From contig CAWAHD010000005.1 of the NCBI GenBank assembly GCA_963781785.1, positions 1,116,001 to 1,180,000 of the forward strand: a stretch of 64,000 nucleotides of DNA, in the 5' to 3' direction. The position numbers and the translations under genes were made by a program. The DNA comes from CAWAHD01 sp963781785. GTDB lineage: Bacteria; Planctomycetota; Planctomycetia; Isosphaerales; Isosphaeraceae. A model generated the notes under the pieces. The model was not told the DNA's origin. It was given only the letters and a program-made list of their open reading frames with translations, and did no database searches. Of this stretch, positions 48,938 to 58,626 are shown one piece after another (the stretch's first letter is position 1; the number at the start of each line of letters is the position of its first letter).

Positions 48938-49195
48938 TTACTTCTTGGGGGCAGGACTCGGCGTCGACGTTGGGGCCTGGTCCTTCGGATTGGGCATGTT
49001 CTTGAAGAACTCTTCCTGCGTCTTGGGCTGGGGCGGGATGTTGACCTTCTTCGCATCGGGATTCACCGGACCCGCATCCTGCTTCTCGCCCGCAACCTTG
49101 GCTGCGTCGGATTCGTTGTCCGCCCCACAACCCACCACGCCCAGCATGCCGACGACCACGAACGCCCCAGCCAATCCCCGGATGTACGACTTCAC
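48938..49195 (-). CDS. Small lipoprotein of the DUF1559 block
   Basis: 85 residues from GTG 49193-49195: MKSYIRGLAGAFVVVGMLGV, lipobox LGVVGC (Cys about residue 23), then a Lys/Pro/Asp-rich disordered tail (ADNESDAAKVAGEKQDAGPV; KTQEEFFKNMPNPKDQ) ending APKK. Such short lipoproteins with an EFFKNMPNPKD motif often precede DUF1559 genes in planctomycetes and probably work with them; the function is unknown. A decayed duplicate lies at 45712-45931. AGGAAG lies 10-15 nt before the GTG. Confidence 0.82.
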   Translation of the reverse strand: MKSYIRGLAGAFVVVGMLGVVGCGADNESDAAKVAGEKQDAGPVNPDAKKVNIPPQPKTQEEFFKNMPNPKDQAPTSTPSPAPKK

Positions 49196-49884
49196 GGGTG
49201 TCTCGCTTCCTGGAAAAAAGTAAAAGAAGAAGAATACACCGATCGTGGGTTGCTGATACGCCCTTCGGCCGCACCAGCAACCGACCCCCGCAAGATGAGG
49301 GGTCTTCTCGCCCTGACCGCGATTTCCCTTGCCCTTCTCGACCTGAGAAGTGAGATATCCGGAGTGGGAGAAGGCGCTCACAATCGCCCCCAACTTGACC
49401 CCGAAAACCCTGGAATTGAACGAGCCTCCCTCGGCGCCGAAAGAAGTCGAACAGCCCGCGGAGGGCTCCGGCACCGACGATCGAGAATGTGCTCTCGGCG
49501 CCGGACCGTGGTCCCCGCACTTACGAAGATCGAGTGAAGACGGAAAAATCTTCACTGAGGGTATGCGACTCATCCCGCCACGTCAACAAAAATCTTGTCG
49601 GCTTCATGTCTCTCGAGAAAATGGCCGGTTCGCTGACCTCACTTCGCCGTCTTTCCCATGCACGAATTGTACCGCGATCGCGTCGCCCGGGAGCCGCGAG
49701 CCTTTGTGTGGCCGCGGCCGTATCTGCTACAATCCGCAAAGACGGGTTTCTTGGTCCCGGCCAGCGGATTCAGGAACGAGTTGCCCAACCGATCAACCGG
49801 CACGCAACGGCGCCACGTCCGGACTACCGATCTTGCCGGCAATGTGGTCGAGGGGATTCTCGCCTGAGTCGAGGAAGACATGGA
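49196..49884. other. Divergent intergenic region (promoters of lipoprotein block and MBL gene)
   Basis: 689 bp without a supported gene. The part at about 49540-49605 is related to 46030-46095, the equivalent position of the older duplicate, suggesting a conserved control region for the lipoprotein-DUF1559 unit. A CTTTTACTTCTTCTTC stretch near 49225 (minus strand: AAGAAGAAG) lies just above the lipoprotein start. No tRNA or small RNA could be recognised. Confidence 0.45.
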
Positions 49885-51520
49885 ATGCCTCTAGCGCTCC
49901 GGAGTATTCTATGGCCGCGGCCCAAGGTCGCGGCCGTACTGGGCATCCTGATCCCCGTCGTGGCCGGTGTGGCGCTTTATCGCTGGTATGGTGCAGGCAA
50001 GGGAATCTGGTCGCCCGCTCGGATTCCGCTCATCCACCACACCAGCATCTCGGTCGTCCCCGGGATCTATCTCCTGGGCGCCATGTCGCCGTCAGCCGTC
50101 TACGTGATCGAGACGTCCAAGGGCCTGGTGCTGGTCGATTCAGGCCTTGACAGCGACGCCAACCTTCTCAAATGGGAGATGACCAAGCTCGGTCTCGACT
50201 GGAAGCGCGTGCTGCGCCATTTTGCTGACACACGCTCATGCCGACCATTCCGGCGGCGCGGAGTGGCTGCGGGGGTCGACGGGGGCCACGGTTTACGCCG
50301 GGGCAGGCGACGTGGGTGTCATCAAGGCCGGCGCGCTGCGCCGGGCGTTTTTCAGCACCTTTTACATGCCCGGCCACGAACCGCACCCGACGACGGTCGA
50401 CGTTGCACTCAAGGGAGACGAAAGGCTGGCGTTCGGCGAGGTCGAGATCCAGGCTCTGGCGATGCCGGGCCACACGCCCGGCAGCATGTGCTATCTGCTC
50501 GAACGAACGGGCCTGCGCGCGCTCTTCGCCGGGGACGTGATCATGATGTTGCGCGGTGATCCCCAGCCGCGCAGCGAGCTGAGAAAACCTCTGGGTACCT
50601 ATTCCGCCTACTTGTCGCCCCGTTACCGGGGCGACGCCAGGGACTCGCTCACCTCCCTGCGGCGGCTCCGAGCCATGCCGGTTCCGTCGCTGGTGTTGCC
50701 GGGCCACCCGGCCGCTGATCAAGCTCCGCAGAGTCCGTGCCTGTCGCAGGACCGATGGGAAGTGCTGCTCGACCAGGGAATCCGCGCGATGGAAACGCTG
50801 CTGGCTCGCTACGCGGCAGACGGCGCTGATTTCCTGGACGGAAATCCCAAGGAGATCTTGCCGGAAATGGACTACCTGGGCGACTTTCGGGGCTCGGCCG
50901 TCTACGGTTTGTGCGCGTCGAAACGGTTCTTCGTGGTTGGCGCCCCGGCAGGCACCGGCTTCCTGGAGTTCCTGAATGAGCGGCAGAAGCAGCTTGGCCG
51001 GACTCCGCTCTCCCCGACCGCCCTTTTGCTCACATCCTTTAACGAAAGCGGCACGGCGGCGATCACGGAGCTCGTCGAGAAGTGCCGCACCGAAATCGTG
51101 GTGGGCGCCGCGGGAATCGAAAAGATCAAGGAATCCTGTCCACCGGGGGCGGTCATCGTGAGCGCGGACGACCTGGCCGCCAAGGGGTGGTTCCCGGGCA
51201 AGGCCATACCGCTAGAGGGACCGGGCATCGCGCCCTTGGTCTACCTCGTGCCCTGGTCGGGAAAAAACGTGCTGTTTTCCGGGCGGATCCCCGCAAAGGT
51301 CACTCAACGTTCCGGCGAACGCCTGATCTCGGAGCTGTCGCCCTCGGTAGACGATGTCCGGAGCTACTTCGCGTCTCTGCGCCGGCTCCAGGAAATCAAG
51401 CCGGACGTGTGGCTCCCGGCGACCTCAACCGACGATCAGAACGCAAACCTGTACGACAACGACTGGGAACGAGTGATTGAAGACAACCTGCTCGTCGTGA
51501 AAGTGATTGTTTCCCACTAG
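49885..51520 (+). CDS. Membrane-anchored metallo-beta-lactamase-fold hydrolase (one frameshift)
   Basis: The ATG at 49885 starts MPLALRSILWPRPKVAAVLG, an N-terminal anchor (VAAVLGILIPVVAGVALY). The MBL domain follows: VPGIYLLGAMSPSAVYVIET, GLVLVDSGLDSDA, the zinc motif LTHAHADHSGGAEWL, MPGHTPGSMCYLLE, LFAGDVIMML and PSLVLPGHPAAD. The C-terminal ~230 residues look like a second, degenerate MBL-like half (LVPWSGKNVLFSGRIPAKVT; DVWLPATSTDDQNANLYDN) lacking the His motif. The frame shifts near 50210. ~544 residues. It lies 12 nt before guaA in the same direction. Substrate unknown. Confidence 0.82.
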
Positions 51521-51532
51521 AGATCGAGGCTC

Positions 51533-53095
51533 ATGGCGGATCTTGATCGGGCGGAGCGCCCCGTTCTGGTTCTGGATTTCGGCGCACAGTACGTCCAGCT
51601 CATCGCGCGGCGGGTGCGGGAGCGGCATGCGTTCGCCCGGATCGTGAGACACGACATCACGGGAGAGCGGATTGCGGAGCTCGATCCGCTGGCCCTGATC
51701 CTCTCCGGAGGGCCGGCCAGCGTCTACGAGCCAGGTGCTCCGCACTGCGATCCGGCCATTTTCAGCTCAGGTATTCCGATCCTGGGCATCTGTTACGGCA
51801 TGCAACTCATATGCGAGGCGATGGGAGTGCGTGTCCAACCAAACCTGGCTCGGGGCGAGTTCGGGCGGACCCTGTGCCGGGTGCTGGACCCGGCCGAGCC
51901 GCTGTTTCACGACGTACCGCGCGAGTCGGACGTCTGGATGAGCCATGGCGACGAGATTCGCGATCCGGGCGAGTTCCTCCCGCTGGCAGCCACGCCGACC
52001 TGCCCCGTCGCCGCCGTGCGGCATCGGCGGCTGCCGATCTACGGCCTCCAGTTTCACCCCGAGGTCGCTCACACGGCCTACGGCTCGGTCGTTCTGGGCA
52101 ATTTCCTGGACCGGATCGCCGGCAACAGGCGCACCTGGACGATGGGTAAGTTCATCGAGCGATCGGTGGACGAGGTCAGCCGCCGGGTCGGGCCGTCCGA
52201 CCGGGTTGTGTGCGGCCTCTCCGGCGGGGTTGATTCCGCGGTGTGCGCGGCCCTTCTGGCCAAGGCGATTGAGCGGCGGGTGGTCTGCGTATTCGTGGAC
52301 ACGGGGCTCTTGAGGCGCGGCGAGCGGGACGCGGTCGCCGCCGCATTCGCGGCACGAACCGATCTCGAGCTCAATATGGTCGACGCCGGCGACAAGTTTC
52401 TCGAAGCCCTCAAGGGCGTGGTCGACCCGCAGGAGAAGCGGCGGCGCATCGGCCATGTCTTCATCGAGGTGTTTCGCGAGGCGGCCCGATCGATCGAAAG
52501 CGCTCGGTACCTGGCACAGGGGACGCTTTATCCCGACGTGATCGAGAGCGGTGGAGTGCCCGACGGCCCGACCGCGACGATCAAGATCCACCACAACGTG
52601 GGCGGCCTGCCCGATCAGCTCGGCTTCGAGCTGATCGAGCCCTTGCGCGACCTCTTCAAGGATGAGGTCCGCCGGCTGGGAATCGAGCTGGGGCTGCCGG
52701 ACTCGTTGATCTGGCGCCACCCGTTTCCCGGTCCGGGACTGGCCGTCCGCTGCCTGGGCGAGGTCACCGCCCCGCGGCTGGAGATCCTGCGGCAGGCCGA
52801 TGCGATCTTTCTCGACGAACTCACGAATGCCGGGCTCGATCGATCGGTCGCCCAGGCATTCGCCGTCCTCCTGCCGGTGCAGGCCGTTGGCGTCATGGGC
52901 GACGCCCGCACTTACGAAAGCGTGATCGCTCTTCGCGCCGTCGCGACCGACGACTTCATGACCGCCGACTGGTCCCGGCTCAGCCTCGACCTCTTGGCGC
53001 GGACCTCCAGCCGGATCACCAACAGCGTGAAAGGGGTCAACAGGGTCGTGTACGACATCACCAGCAAGCCACCCGGCACGATCGAGTGGGAATGA
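51533..53095 (+). CDS. guaA: GMP synthase (glutamine-hydrolysing)
   Basis: Amidates XMP to GMP using glutamine and ATP. 520 residues, intact. Glutaminase domain: VLVLDFGAQYVQLIARRVRE, ILSGGPASVY, the nucleophile loop GICYGMQLICEAMG (Cys), and QFHPEVAHT with the catalytic His. ATP pyrophosphatase domain: VCGLSGGVDSAVCAALLAKA (P-loop), DTGLLRRGERDAV. C-terminal dimerisation domain: WRHPFPGPGLAVRCLGEVT, IKIHHNVGGLP and the end VVYDITSKPPGTIEWE. It sits just after the MBL gene. Confidence 0.96.
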   Translation: MADLDRAERPVLVLDFGAQYVQLIARRVRERHAFARIVRHDITGERIAELDPLALILSGGPASVYEPGAPHCDPAIFSSGIPILGICYGMQLICEAMGVRVQPNLARGEFGRTLCRVLDPAEPLFHDVPRESDVWMSHGDEIRDPGEFLPLAATPTCPVAAVRHRRLPIYGLQFHPEVAHTAYGSVVLGNFLDRIAGNRRTWTMGKFIERSVDEVSRRVGPSDRVVCGLSGGVDSAVCAALLAKAIERRVVCVFVDTGLLRRGERDAVAAAFAARTDLELNMVDAGDKFLEALKGVVDPQEKRRRIGHVFIEVFREAARSIESARYLAQGTLYPDVIESGGVPDGPTATIKIHHNVGGLPDQLGFELIEPLRDLFKDEVRRLGIELGLPDSLIWRHPFPGPGLAVRCLGEVTAPRLEILRQADAIFLDELTNAGLDRSVAQAFAVLLPVQAVGVMGDARTYESVIALRAVATDDFMTADWSRLSLDLLARTSSRITNSVKGVNRVVYDITSKPPGTIEWE

Positions 53096-53158
53096 ACGAG
53101 TCGTCGACTGGCATTGCAACTTTCGGAAATCGTCGAAACCTGCACGGGAGAATTCTTG

Positions 53159-53317
53159 ATGCGCGGAATCATCAGCATCGTGATCGGCCTCGTTTTCATC
53201 GTCGGTGGGCTCTCCGGCAAGATGGTCATGAGAGGAACCGAAAGCGGTTACGGCCTGGCCGTGATCGGCGTCGTCTTGATCGGTATCGGGGTCTTTCGCA
53301 TGACGCGCAAGGTTTGA
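53159..53317 (+). CDS. Tiny two-helix membrane protein
   Basis: 52 residues from ATG 53159, chosen because GGGAG lies 8 nt upstream. MRGIISIVIGLVFIVGGLSG, a short polar loop (KMVMRGTESGYG) and LAVIGVVLIGIGVFRMTRKV make two membrane helices with Gly-rich faces. This is a common planctomycete small protein type with no known role. It follows guaA by 63 nt and may be read through from it. Confidence 0.65.
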   Translation: MRGIISIVIGLVFIVGGLSGKMVMRGTESGYGLAVIGVVLIGIGVFRMTRKV

Positions 53318-53512
53318 TCGCAGTCAGGCGAAGCCGTTATGCTCCGGAAGAGGCCCGACGGGGGGATCTTTGACGGCGCCGACGGTACTTTTGGGCGGAT
53401 CAATGCCGTTTTTGCCAACCTCTGTTGGAACGAAGCCGGTCTTGGGATAGATTCATAGACGATCGTCAAGCACGGCGTGGCCAAAGGACGGTTTCACAAA
53501 GGACACCAATCC

Positions 53513-54748
53513 ATGCAGCGAATCTCGTTGCGTATCGTCGCGATATTTGTCACGGCGGCTTGCGCGGTGGCGTCGCCGGTGCGAGGCGAGACCCGGACGC
53601 TGGCGCGATGTGGCGCCGGGTTTCTCGAGGAGGTCGACGGCTACCGCGTCCTCCATGTCAAGGGCGAGCCGTATGAGATGGGCTATCAGCAGGGTGCCTT
53701 GCTTCGCAACGACATCCGCGAGAGCATTCGATTCCTGTTCGAGGTCAAGGCCAAGGAGATCAAGCTCGAGCTGGGGGGCGTGAAGCTGCTCGATCCCAAG
53801 CGGGCGATCCAGGGGATCGCCAGCCGCCAACGAAGGTTCATGCCGGAGCGTTTCTTCGACGAGATGCGGGGCATCGCCGACGGCGCCGGGCTGGACGTGC
53901 AGGACGTCATCATCGCCAACTTCATTCCCGAACTGTTCCACTGTTCCGGATTCGCCATCAGCGGGTCGGCGACCAAGGACGGAACGCTCTACCATGGCCG
54001 GATTCTCGACTACGGGTGTGACTGGCGTCTTCAGGAGCACGCCGTGCTCACCGTGGCCCATCCGCGCGGCAAGATTCCGTTCGTCAACGTGACCTATGCG
54101 GGATTCGTCGGCTCGGTGACGGGCATGAACGCCGAGCGGATCTCGATCGGCGAGATGGGCGGCCGGGGAATGGGCCACTGGGATGGCGTGCCGATGGCCT
54201 TCCTGGTGCGGATGGTGCTCGAGGAAGCCGACACGCTCGCCCGGGGCATTGCGGTCTTTCATGACAACCCGCGCACCTGCGAATACTACTTCGTCCTGGC
54301 CGAGGGACAGACCGGCAGGGCGGTTGGGATGGAAGCGTCCTGGAACACGTTTGGCGTGGTGGGAATGGGTGAAAGCCATCCCAGGCTGCCCCACGCGCTC
54401 AAAGACGCGGTCGTGCTCTCGGCGGGCGACCGATACACCGAGCTGGTCAAGCGGGTGGAGAAGGGTCATGGAACCTTTGACGCGAAGGCGGCCCGGCACT
54501 TGATGGATCGTCCGGTGGCGATGAAGTCGAACCTGCACAGCGTCCTGTTCGAGACCACGACGAGCCGGTTTTGGGTCGCCAACGCGTCGAAGGACGGCAA
54601 GCCCGCCTCGGACCAGCCGTACCACGCGTTTCAGTTGAGCGAGCTTCTCAACCACCAGGCCGATCGGTCGTCGCCGGAGCTGCCTGCTCCCCCGGCCGCG
54701 CCGGTCCGGGAAGCCAGTCGAGACGATGCGACGCGCGGCGGGCCCTGA
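53513..54748 (+). CDS. C45 family autoproteolytic acyltransferase/hydrolase, exported
   Basis: 411 residues from ATG 53513 (AAAGGA upstream). Signal peptide ISLRIVAIFVTAACAVASPV. The body carries the peptidase C45 (acyl-CoA:6-APA acyltransferase-like) pattern: GEPYEMGYQQGALLRNDIRE, then FHCSGFAISGSATKDG at about residue 144, where Cys is the expected N-terminal nucleophile after self-cleavage. GTLYHGRILDY and GFVGSVTGMNAERISIGEM follow. Family members hydrolyse or transfer amide-linked acyl groups; the substrate is unknown. A Pro/Ala-rich tail ends the protein. It is followed 63 nt later by the exported sugar-binding-like gene. Confidence 0.82.
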   Translation: MQRISLRIVAIFVTAACAVASPVRGETRTLARCGAGFLEEVDGYRVLHVKGEPYEMGYQQGALLRNDIRESIRFLFEVKAKEIKLELGGVKLLDPKRAIQGIASRQRRFMPERFFDEMRGIADGAGLDVQDVIIANFIPELFHCSGFAISGSATKDGTLYHGRILDYGCDWRLQEHAVLTVAHPRGKIPFVNVTYAGFVGSVTGMNAERISIGEMGGRGMGHWDGVPMAFLVRMVLEEADTLARGIAVFHDNPRTCEYYFVLAEGQTGRAVGMEASWNTFGVVGMGESHPRLPHALKDAVVLSAGDRYTELVKRVEKGHGTFDAKAARHLMDRPVAMKSNLHSVLFETTTSRFWVANASKDGKPASDQPYHAFQLSELLNHQADRSSPELPAPPAAPVREASRDDATRGGP

Positions 54749-54811
54749 TTCTCGACGAGCAGCGAGTGTTTGAACCACGATCGAGCGAGTGACTTCGGGG
54801 GGACCATTTTG

Positions 54812-55417
54812 ATGCGCACGATGGTGACTGCCGCGGCCTTGATCGCCGCCCTTCTTGCCGGCTCGCAGACGCCGGTCAAAGAGACCAAGAAAATCGCCCT
54901 CCAGACCAAGGAGGGAGTGGCGGCGGTCAAGGGAGAGTGGAAGTACCACAACGTGAAGATCGTCGAGGTCGATGGCAAGGACCCTGACGGTCAGCCCAAC
55001 AAGACTTACAACATCGAGCCCAAGGCGTTCGGCGCCGATTTCGACGACAGCAAATGGGAAACCGTTGACCCCGAGACTCTGAGGAAAGCCCGCTCCACAG
55101 GCCAGATCTGCTTCTGCTGGTACCGGATCAAGATCACAATCCCGCCCGAAGCCGAAGGCAAGTCCGTCTTTTTCCAGACGACCGTCGACGACTACGGCGA
55201 GATCTGGGTCGACGGCAAGCTGCCTCGCACGCCAGGAAAAGGCGGCGAAGCGGTTGTGGCCGGCTTCAATACGCCCAATCGCGTCGAGCTCAAGGATCCC
55301 AAGCCCGGCAAGGTCTACCAGATCGCCGTCTTCGCCATCAACGGACCGATCTCGGCGGCTCCGTCCAACTGGCTGTTCCTGAACAACACGATGCTCGAAA
55401 TCGTCGATAAGAAATGA
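54812..55417 (+). CDS. Exported protein with galactose-binding-like fold
   Basis: 201 residues from ATG 54812. Signal peptide MVTAAALIAALLAGS. The jelly-roll pattern FDDSKWETVDPETL, CFCWYRIKITIPPEAEGKSV, FFQTTVDDYGEIWVDGKLPR and FAINGPISAAPSNWLFLNNT is the same as the N-terminal domain of glycoside hydrolases family 2 and of SMP-30-linked sugar-binding proteins. It stands alone here without a catalytic domain. Its stop overlaps the purC start (ATGA), so it is translationally coupled to a purine gene; this is odd in function but clear in sequence. Confidence 0.75.
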   Translation: MRTMVTAAALIAALLAGSQTPVKETKKIALQTKEGVAAVKGEWKYHNVKIVEVDGKDPDGQPNKTYNIEPKAFGADFDDSKWETVDPETLRKARSTGQICFCWYRIKITIPPEAEGKSVFFQTTVDDYGEIWVDGKLPRTPGKGGEAVVAGFNTPNRVELKDPKPGKVYQIAVFAINGPISAAPSNWLFLNNTMLEIVDKK

Positions 55418-56307
55418 CGCTCCTGGATACGAACCTGGGCGCGGGCACCCTGCCCCGGCGCCGCGGCAAGGTGCGCGACGTGTACGATCTGGGCGACCGG
55501 CTCCTCCTGGTCGCGACCGATCGCATCAGTGCGTTTGATTGGGTCATGCCCAGCGGCATCCCCGACAAGGGGCGAGTCTTGACGGGGCTCAGCACCTACT
55601 GGTTCGCGTTCCTGAATGTCCCCAACCACCTGATCGCCACCGACGCGGTCGAGGCCGGGATCAGCCTGACTCCGGAGGAAGCTGTTGCGCTTGAGGGCCG
55701 GTCGATGGTGGTGCGGAAGGCCCGGGTTGTGCCGTTTGAGTGCGTGGTGCGGGGATACCTGGCCGGCAGCGCCTGGAAAGAATACCGCGCCAGCCGGTCG
55801 ATGTGCGGCATCGCTTTGCCGCCTGGTCTCAAGGAGAGCGACCCGATCGGCCCGCTCTTCACACCGGCCACCAAGGCCGAGACGGGGCACGACGAGAATA
55901 TCTCGCTCGACGCGATGGTGGCAGCGGTCGGCAAGGAGGTCGCACTTGCGGTACAATCGCTGAGCATGGAGGTCTATCGGGTCGCTGCCGGGCACGCGCT
56001 GGGACGCGGGCTGATTCTCGCTGATACCAAGCTCGAGTGGGGCTTCGACGAGAAAACGGGAGAGCTTCTGCTGGTGGACGAGGTGCTCACATCCGACAGC
56101 TCGCGGTACTGGCCGGCTGATTCCTACTCGCCGGGCGGCCCGCAGCCGTCGTTTGACAAGCAGTTCGTGCGCGACTGGCTCGAGACCACCGGCTGGGACA
56201 AGGCCAGCCCGCCGCCGAAGCTTCCCGACGACGTCGTGGCCAGGACGCGCGAGAAGTACGTGGAGGCATTCGAGCGGCTCACGGGAGAAGAGTTCCGATG
56301 GAAGTAA
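55414..56307 (+). CDS. purC: Phosphoribosylaminoimidazole-succinocarboxamide synthase
   Basis: Joins CAIR and aspartate with ATP to make SAICAR in purine synthesis. 297 residues, intact. RRRGKVRDVYDLGDRLLLVA (ATP-binding start), TDRISAFDWVMPSGIPDKGR, VVRKARVVPFECVVRGYLAG, KAETGHDENISLD, ILADTKLEWGFDE and LLVDEVLTSDSSRYWP are the diagnostic motifs in order. It starts within the stop of the preceding gene and is followed 7 nt later by aroC. Confidence 0.96.
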   Translation: MTLLDTNLGAGTLPRRRGKVRDVYDLGDRLLLVATDRISAFDWVMPSGIPDKGRVLTGLSTYWFAFLNVPNHLIATDAVEAGISLTPEEAVALEGRSMVVRKARVVPFECVVRGYLAGSAWKEYRASRSMCGIALPPGLKESDPIGPLFTPATKAETGHDENISLDAMVAAVGKEVALAVQSLSMEVYRVAAGHALGRGLILADTKLEWGFDEKTGELLLVDEVLTSDSSRYWPADSYSPGGPQPSFDKQFVRDWLETTGWDKASPPPKLPDDVVARTREKYVEAFERLTGEEFRWK

Positions 56308-56314
56308 CCATGTC

Positions 56315-57489
56315 ATGCTCCGATACTTGACCGCCGGTGAATCGCACGGGCCGGCACTCACCGCAATCGTGGAAGGCTATCCGGCAGGCATCACGCTCGA
56401 CACCGGCCTGATCGACGGCGAGCTGAAGCGTCGCCAAGGGGGCTACGGACGGGGCAAGCGCCAGGAGATCGAGACCGATCGCGTGATCGTGGAATCGGGC
56501 ACGTATCACGGGGTGACGACCGGCGGGCCAATCACCCTGCGGTTGATGAACAAGGACGCCAAGCTCGAGCGGCTCACCGAGCCGGCCGCTCCCCGCGGCG
56601 GGCATATCGACCTGGCCGGGGCGATCAACTATCAAACCGGGATCCGCCAGGTGCTCGAGCGCGCCAGTGCCGAGAGACGGCGCTGCGGGTCGCCGCCGGC
56701 GGTCTGGCCAAGCTGCTTCTTGAGGAGCTGGGAATCACGGTGTTCGGCTACGTGCGCGAGATCGGGGGCATTCCCGCACCCCCTCTGTCGATGGATCCCG
56801 CGGTTCGAGATTCAAGCCCGGTCTACACGCTGAACCCGGGCGCCGACCCCGCGATTGTGGCGGCCATCGATCGAGCGAAGGATGCTGGAGACACCCTCGG
56901 CGGGGTGGTCGAAACGATCGTGACCGGCTGCCCGATCGGCCTGGGAAGTCACGCCCAGTGGGACCGCAAGCTCGATGCCCGGCTGGCGGCCGCGGTGATG
57001 AGCGTGCAGGCGATCAAGGCCGTGGAGGTCGGCCTGGGAATCGAGGCCGCCCGGCGGCCCGGGTCGAAGGTGATGGACCCGTACGCTTACGAGCCGGCGC
57101 ATCCGGCCGACGATCGCCGGTATGGTTTCCGTCGTCCCACCAACAACGCCGGCGGCATCGAGGGTGGCACGTCCAACGGCGAGCCGATCGTGATCCGGGC
57201 GGCCAAGAAGCCGATCAGCACCCTGGCCGCGCGCGGGCCGTCGATCAACATGGCGACCAAGGCTCCCGAGCCCGCATCTTACGAGCGATCGGACATCTGT
57301 GCCGTACCCGCGGCCAGCGTGATCGTCGAGAACGTCGTGGCGTTCGAGATCGCCTCGGCCGTGGTCGAGAAATACGTCGGCACCAGCCTCGAGGCGGTCC
57401 GTGCCGCCATGGGCGCGATCCACGAGCTCAATCGCGAGCGGCTCGCGCATTGGGGCGATGCCGAAATAAGATCGGACCCCCCTCCCTGA
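56315..57489 (+). CDS. aroC: Chorismate synthase (one frameshift)
   Basis: Makes chorismate from EPSP using reduced FMN. ATG 56315 (MLRYLTAGESHGPALTAIVE); GESHG is the family signature. Next: GYGRGKRQEIETDRVIVESG, GPITLRLMNKD and RGGHIDLAGAINYQTGIRQV. After a shift near 56672 it goes on LGITVFGYVREIGGI, DAGDTLGGVVETIVTGCPIG, GIEGGTSNGEPIVIRAAKKP and VPAASVIVENVVAFEIASAV. One base is missing at the shift (ASARETALRVAAGGLAKLL reads across). ~391 residues as expected. The enzyme is normally essential, so a sequencing error is likely. Confidence 0.93.
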
Positions 57490-57586
57490 TTCGTCACAGC
57501 GTCACAGCCTTGCGGGCATTGGACTCACGTGTGACGCCGGGGGAAGATCCAGCTAAGCCGTCTGATGCACTTCCAAGGAGAGACAA

Positions 57587-58594
57587 ATGCAGAAGCGTAA
57601 ACTCGGGAACAGCACCCTGGAAGTCTCGGCCCTCGGGCTCGGCTGCATGGGCATGAGCTTCGGCTACGGCCCGGCCATGGACCATCAGGAGGCAATCTCG
57701 CTGATCCGGACGGCCGTCGAACGCGGTGTCACGTTCTTCGACACCGCCGAGGTCTACGGCCCATTCACGAACGAGGTGCTGGTGGGCGAGGCCCTCGCCC
57801 CGTTTTGCGGGCAGGTGGTCATCGCCACCAAGTTCGGGTTCGACCTCGACCCGAAGCTCGACCCCCGCGGCATGAAGGGGCCGCCAGGCCTGAACAGCCG
57901 GCCCGAGCACATCAAGCAGGCCGCCGAGGGATCGCTCAAACGGCTCAAGGTCGACGCCATCGACCTGTTCTATCAGCACCGTGTCGACCCCGACGTGCCC
58001 ATCGAAGATGTGGCCGGAGCCGTGCAGGCGCTGATTCAGGCGGGCAAGGTCAAGCACTTCGGCCTCTCCGAAGCGGGCGCACGCACCATCCGCCGGGCCC
58101 ACGCCGTCCAGCCGGTCGCCGCCCTTCAGAGCGAATACTCACTCTGGACGAGGGGCCCGGAGGCCGAGGTGCTGCCGACGCTCGAGGAGCTGGGCATCGG
58201 CTTCGTCCCGTTCAGCCCGCTGGGCAAGGGCTTCCTCACCGGGAAAATGGATGAGAATACCAAGCTCGCCAGCTCCGACTTCCGCAGCACCATCCCCCGG
58301 TTCACGCCGGAGGCGATGAAAGCGAACTCGGCCCTCGTCGACCTGCTCGGCAAGGTCGCCAAAGAAAAGCAGGCGACACCGGCCCAGATTGCCCTGGCCT
58401 GGCTGCTTGCCCAGAAGCCCTGGATTGTGCCCATCCCTGGCACCACGAAGCTGCATCGCCTGGAGGAGAACCTCGGGGCGGCGAACGTCGAGCTGACGGC
58501 AGACGACCTCCGCGAGATCGAGGCCGCGGCGTCCAAGATCACCGTGCAAGGGGCCCGGTATCCTGAGCACCTGGAGCGGATGACCGGTCGCTAA
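57587..58594 (+). CDS. Aldo/keto reductase
   Basis: 335 residues, intact, from ATG 57587 with GGAGA upstream. NADPH-dependent oxidoreductase of the AKR13/YakC-like branch: STLEVSALGLGCMGMSFGYG, catalytic tetrad Asp and Tyr in FFDTAEVYGPFTNE, Lys in VIATKFGFDL, His in DLFYQHRVDPDV. Cofactor end: WIVPIPGTTKLHRLEENLGA. Physiological substrate unknown. Followed 32 nt later by a cupin gene in the same direction, a frequent pair with this reductase type. Confidence 0.92.
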   Translation: MQKRKLGNSTLEVSALGLGCMGMSFGYGPAMDHQEAISLIRTAVERGVTFFDTAEVYGPFTNEVLVGEALAPFCGQVVIATKFGFDLDPKLDPRGMKGPPGLNSRPEHIKQAAEGSLKRLKVDAIDLFYQHRVDPDVPIEDVAGAVQALIQAGKVKHFGLSEAGARTIRRAHAVQPVAALQSEYSLWTRGPEAEVLPTLEELGIGFVPFSPLGKGFLTGKMDENTKLASSDFRSTIPRFTPEAMKANSALVDLLGKVAKEKQATPAQIALAWLLAQKPWIVPIPGTTKLHRLEENLGAANVELTADDLREIEAAASKITVQGARYPEHLERMTGR

Positions 58595-58626
58595 TTCAAA
58601 CCTCATCTCAACATCCGGAGGTTCCC

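Noticed and set aside
51767..53119. Minus-strand frame of ~450 codons
   Set aside because: Completely antisense to guaA, which is intact and highly conserved.
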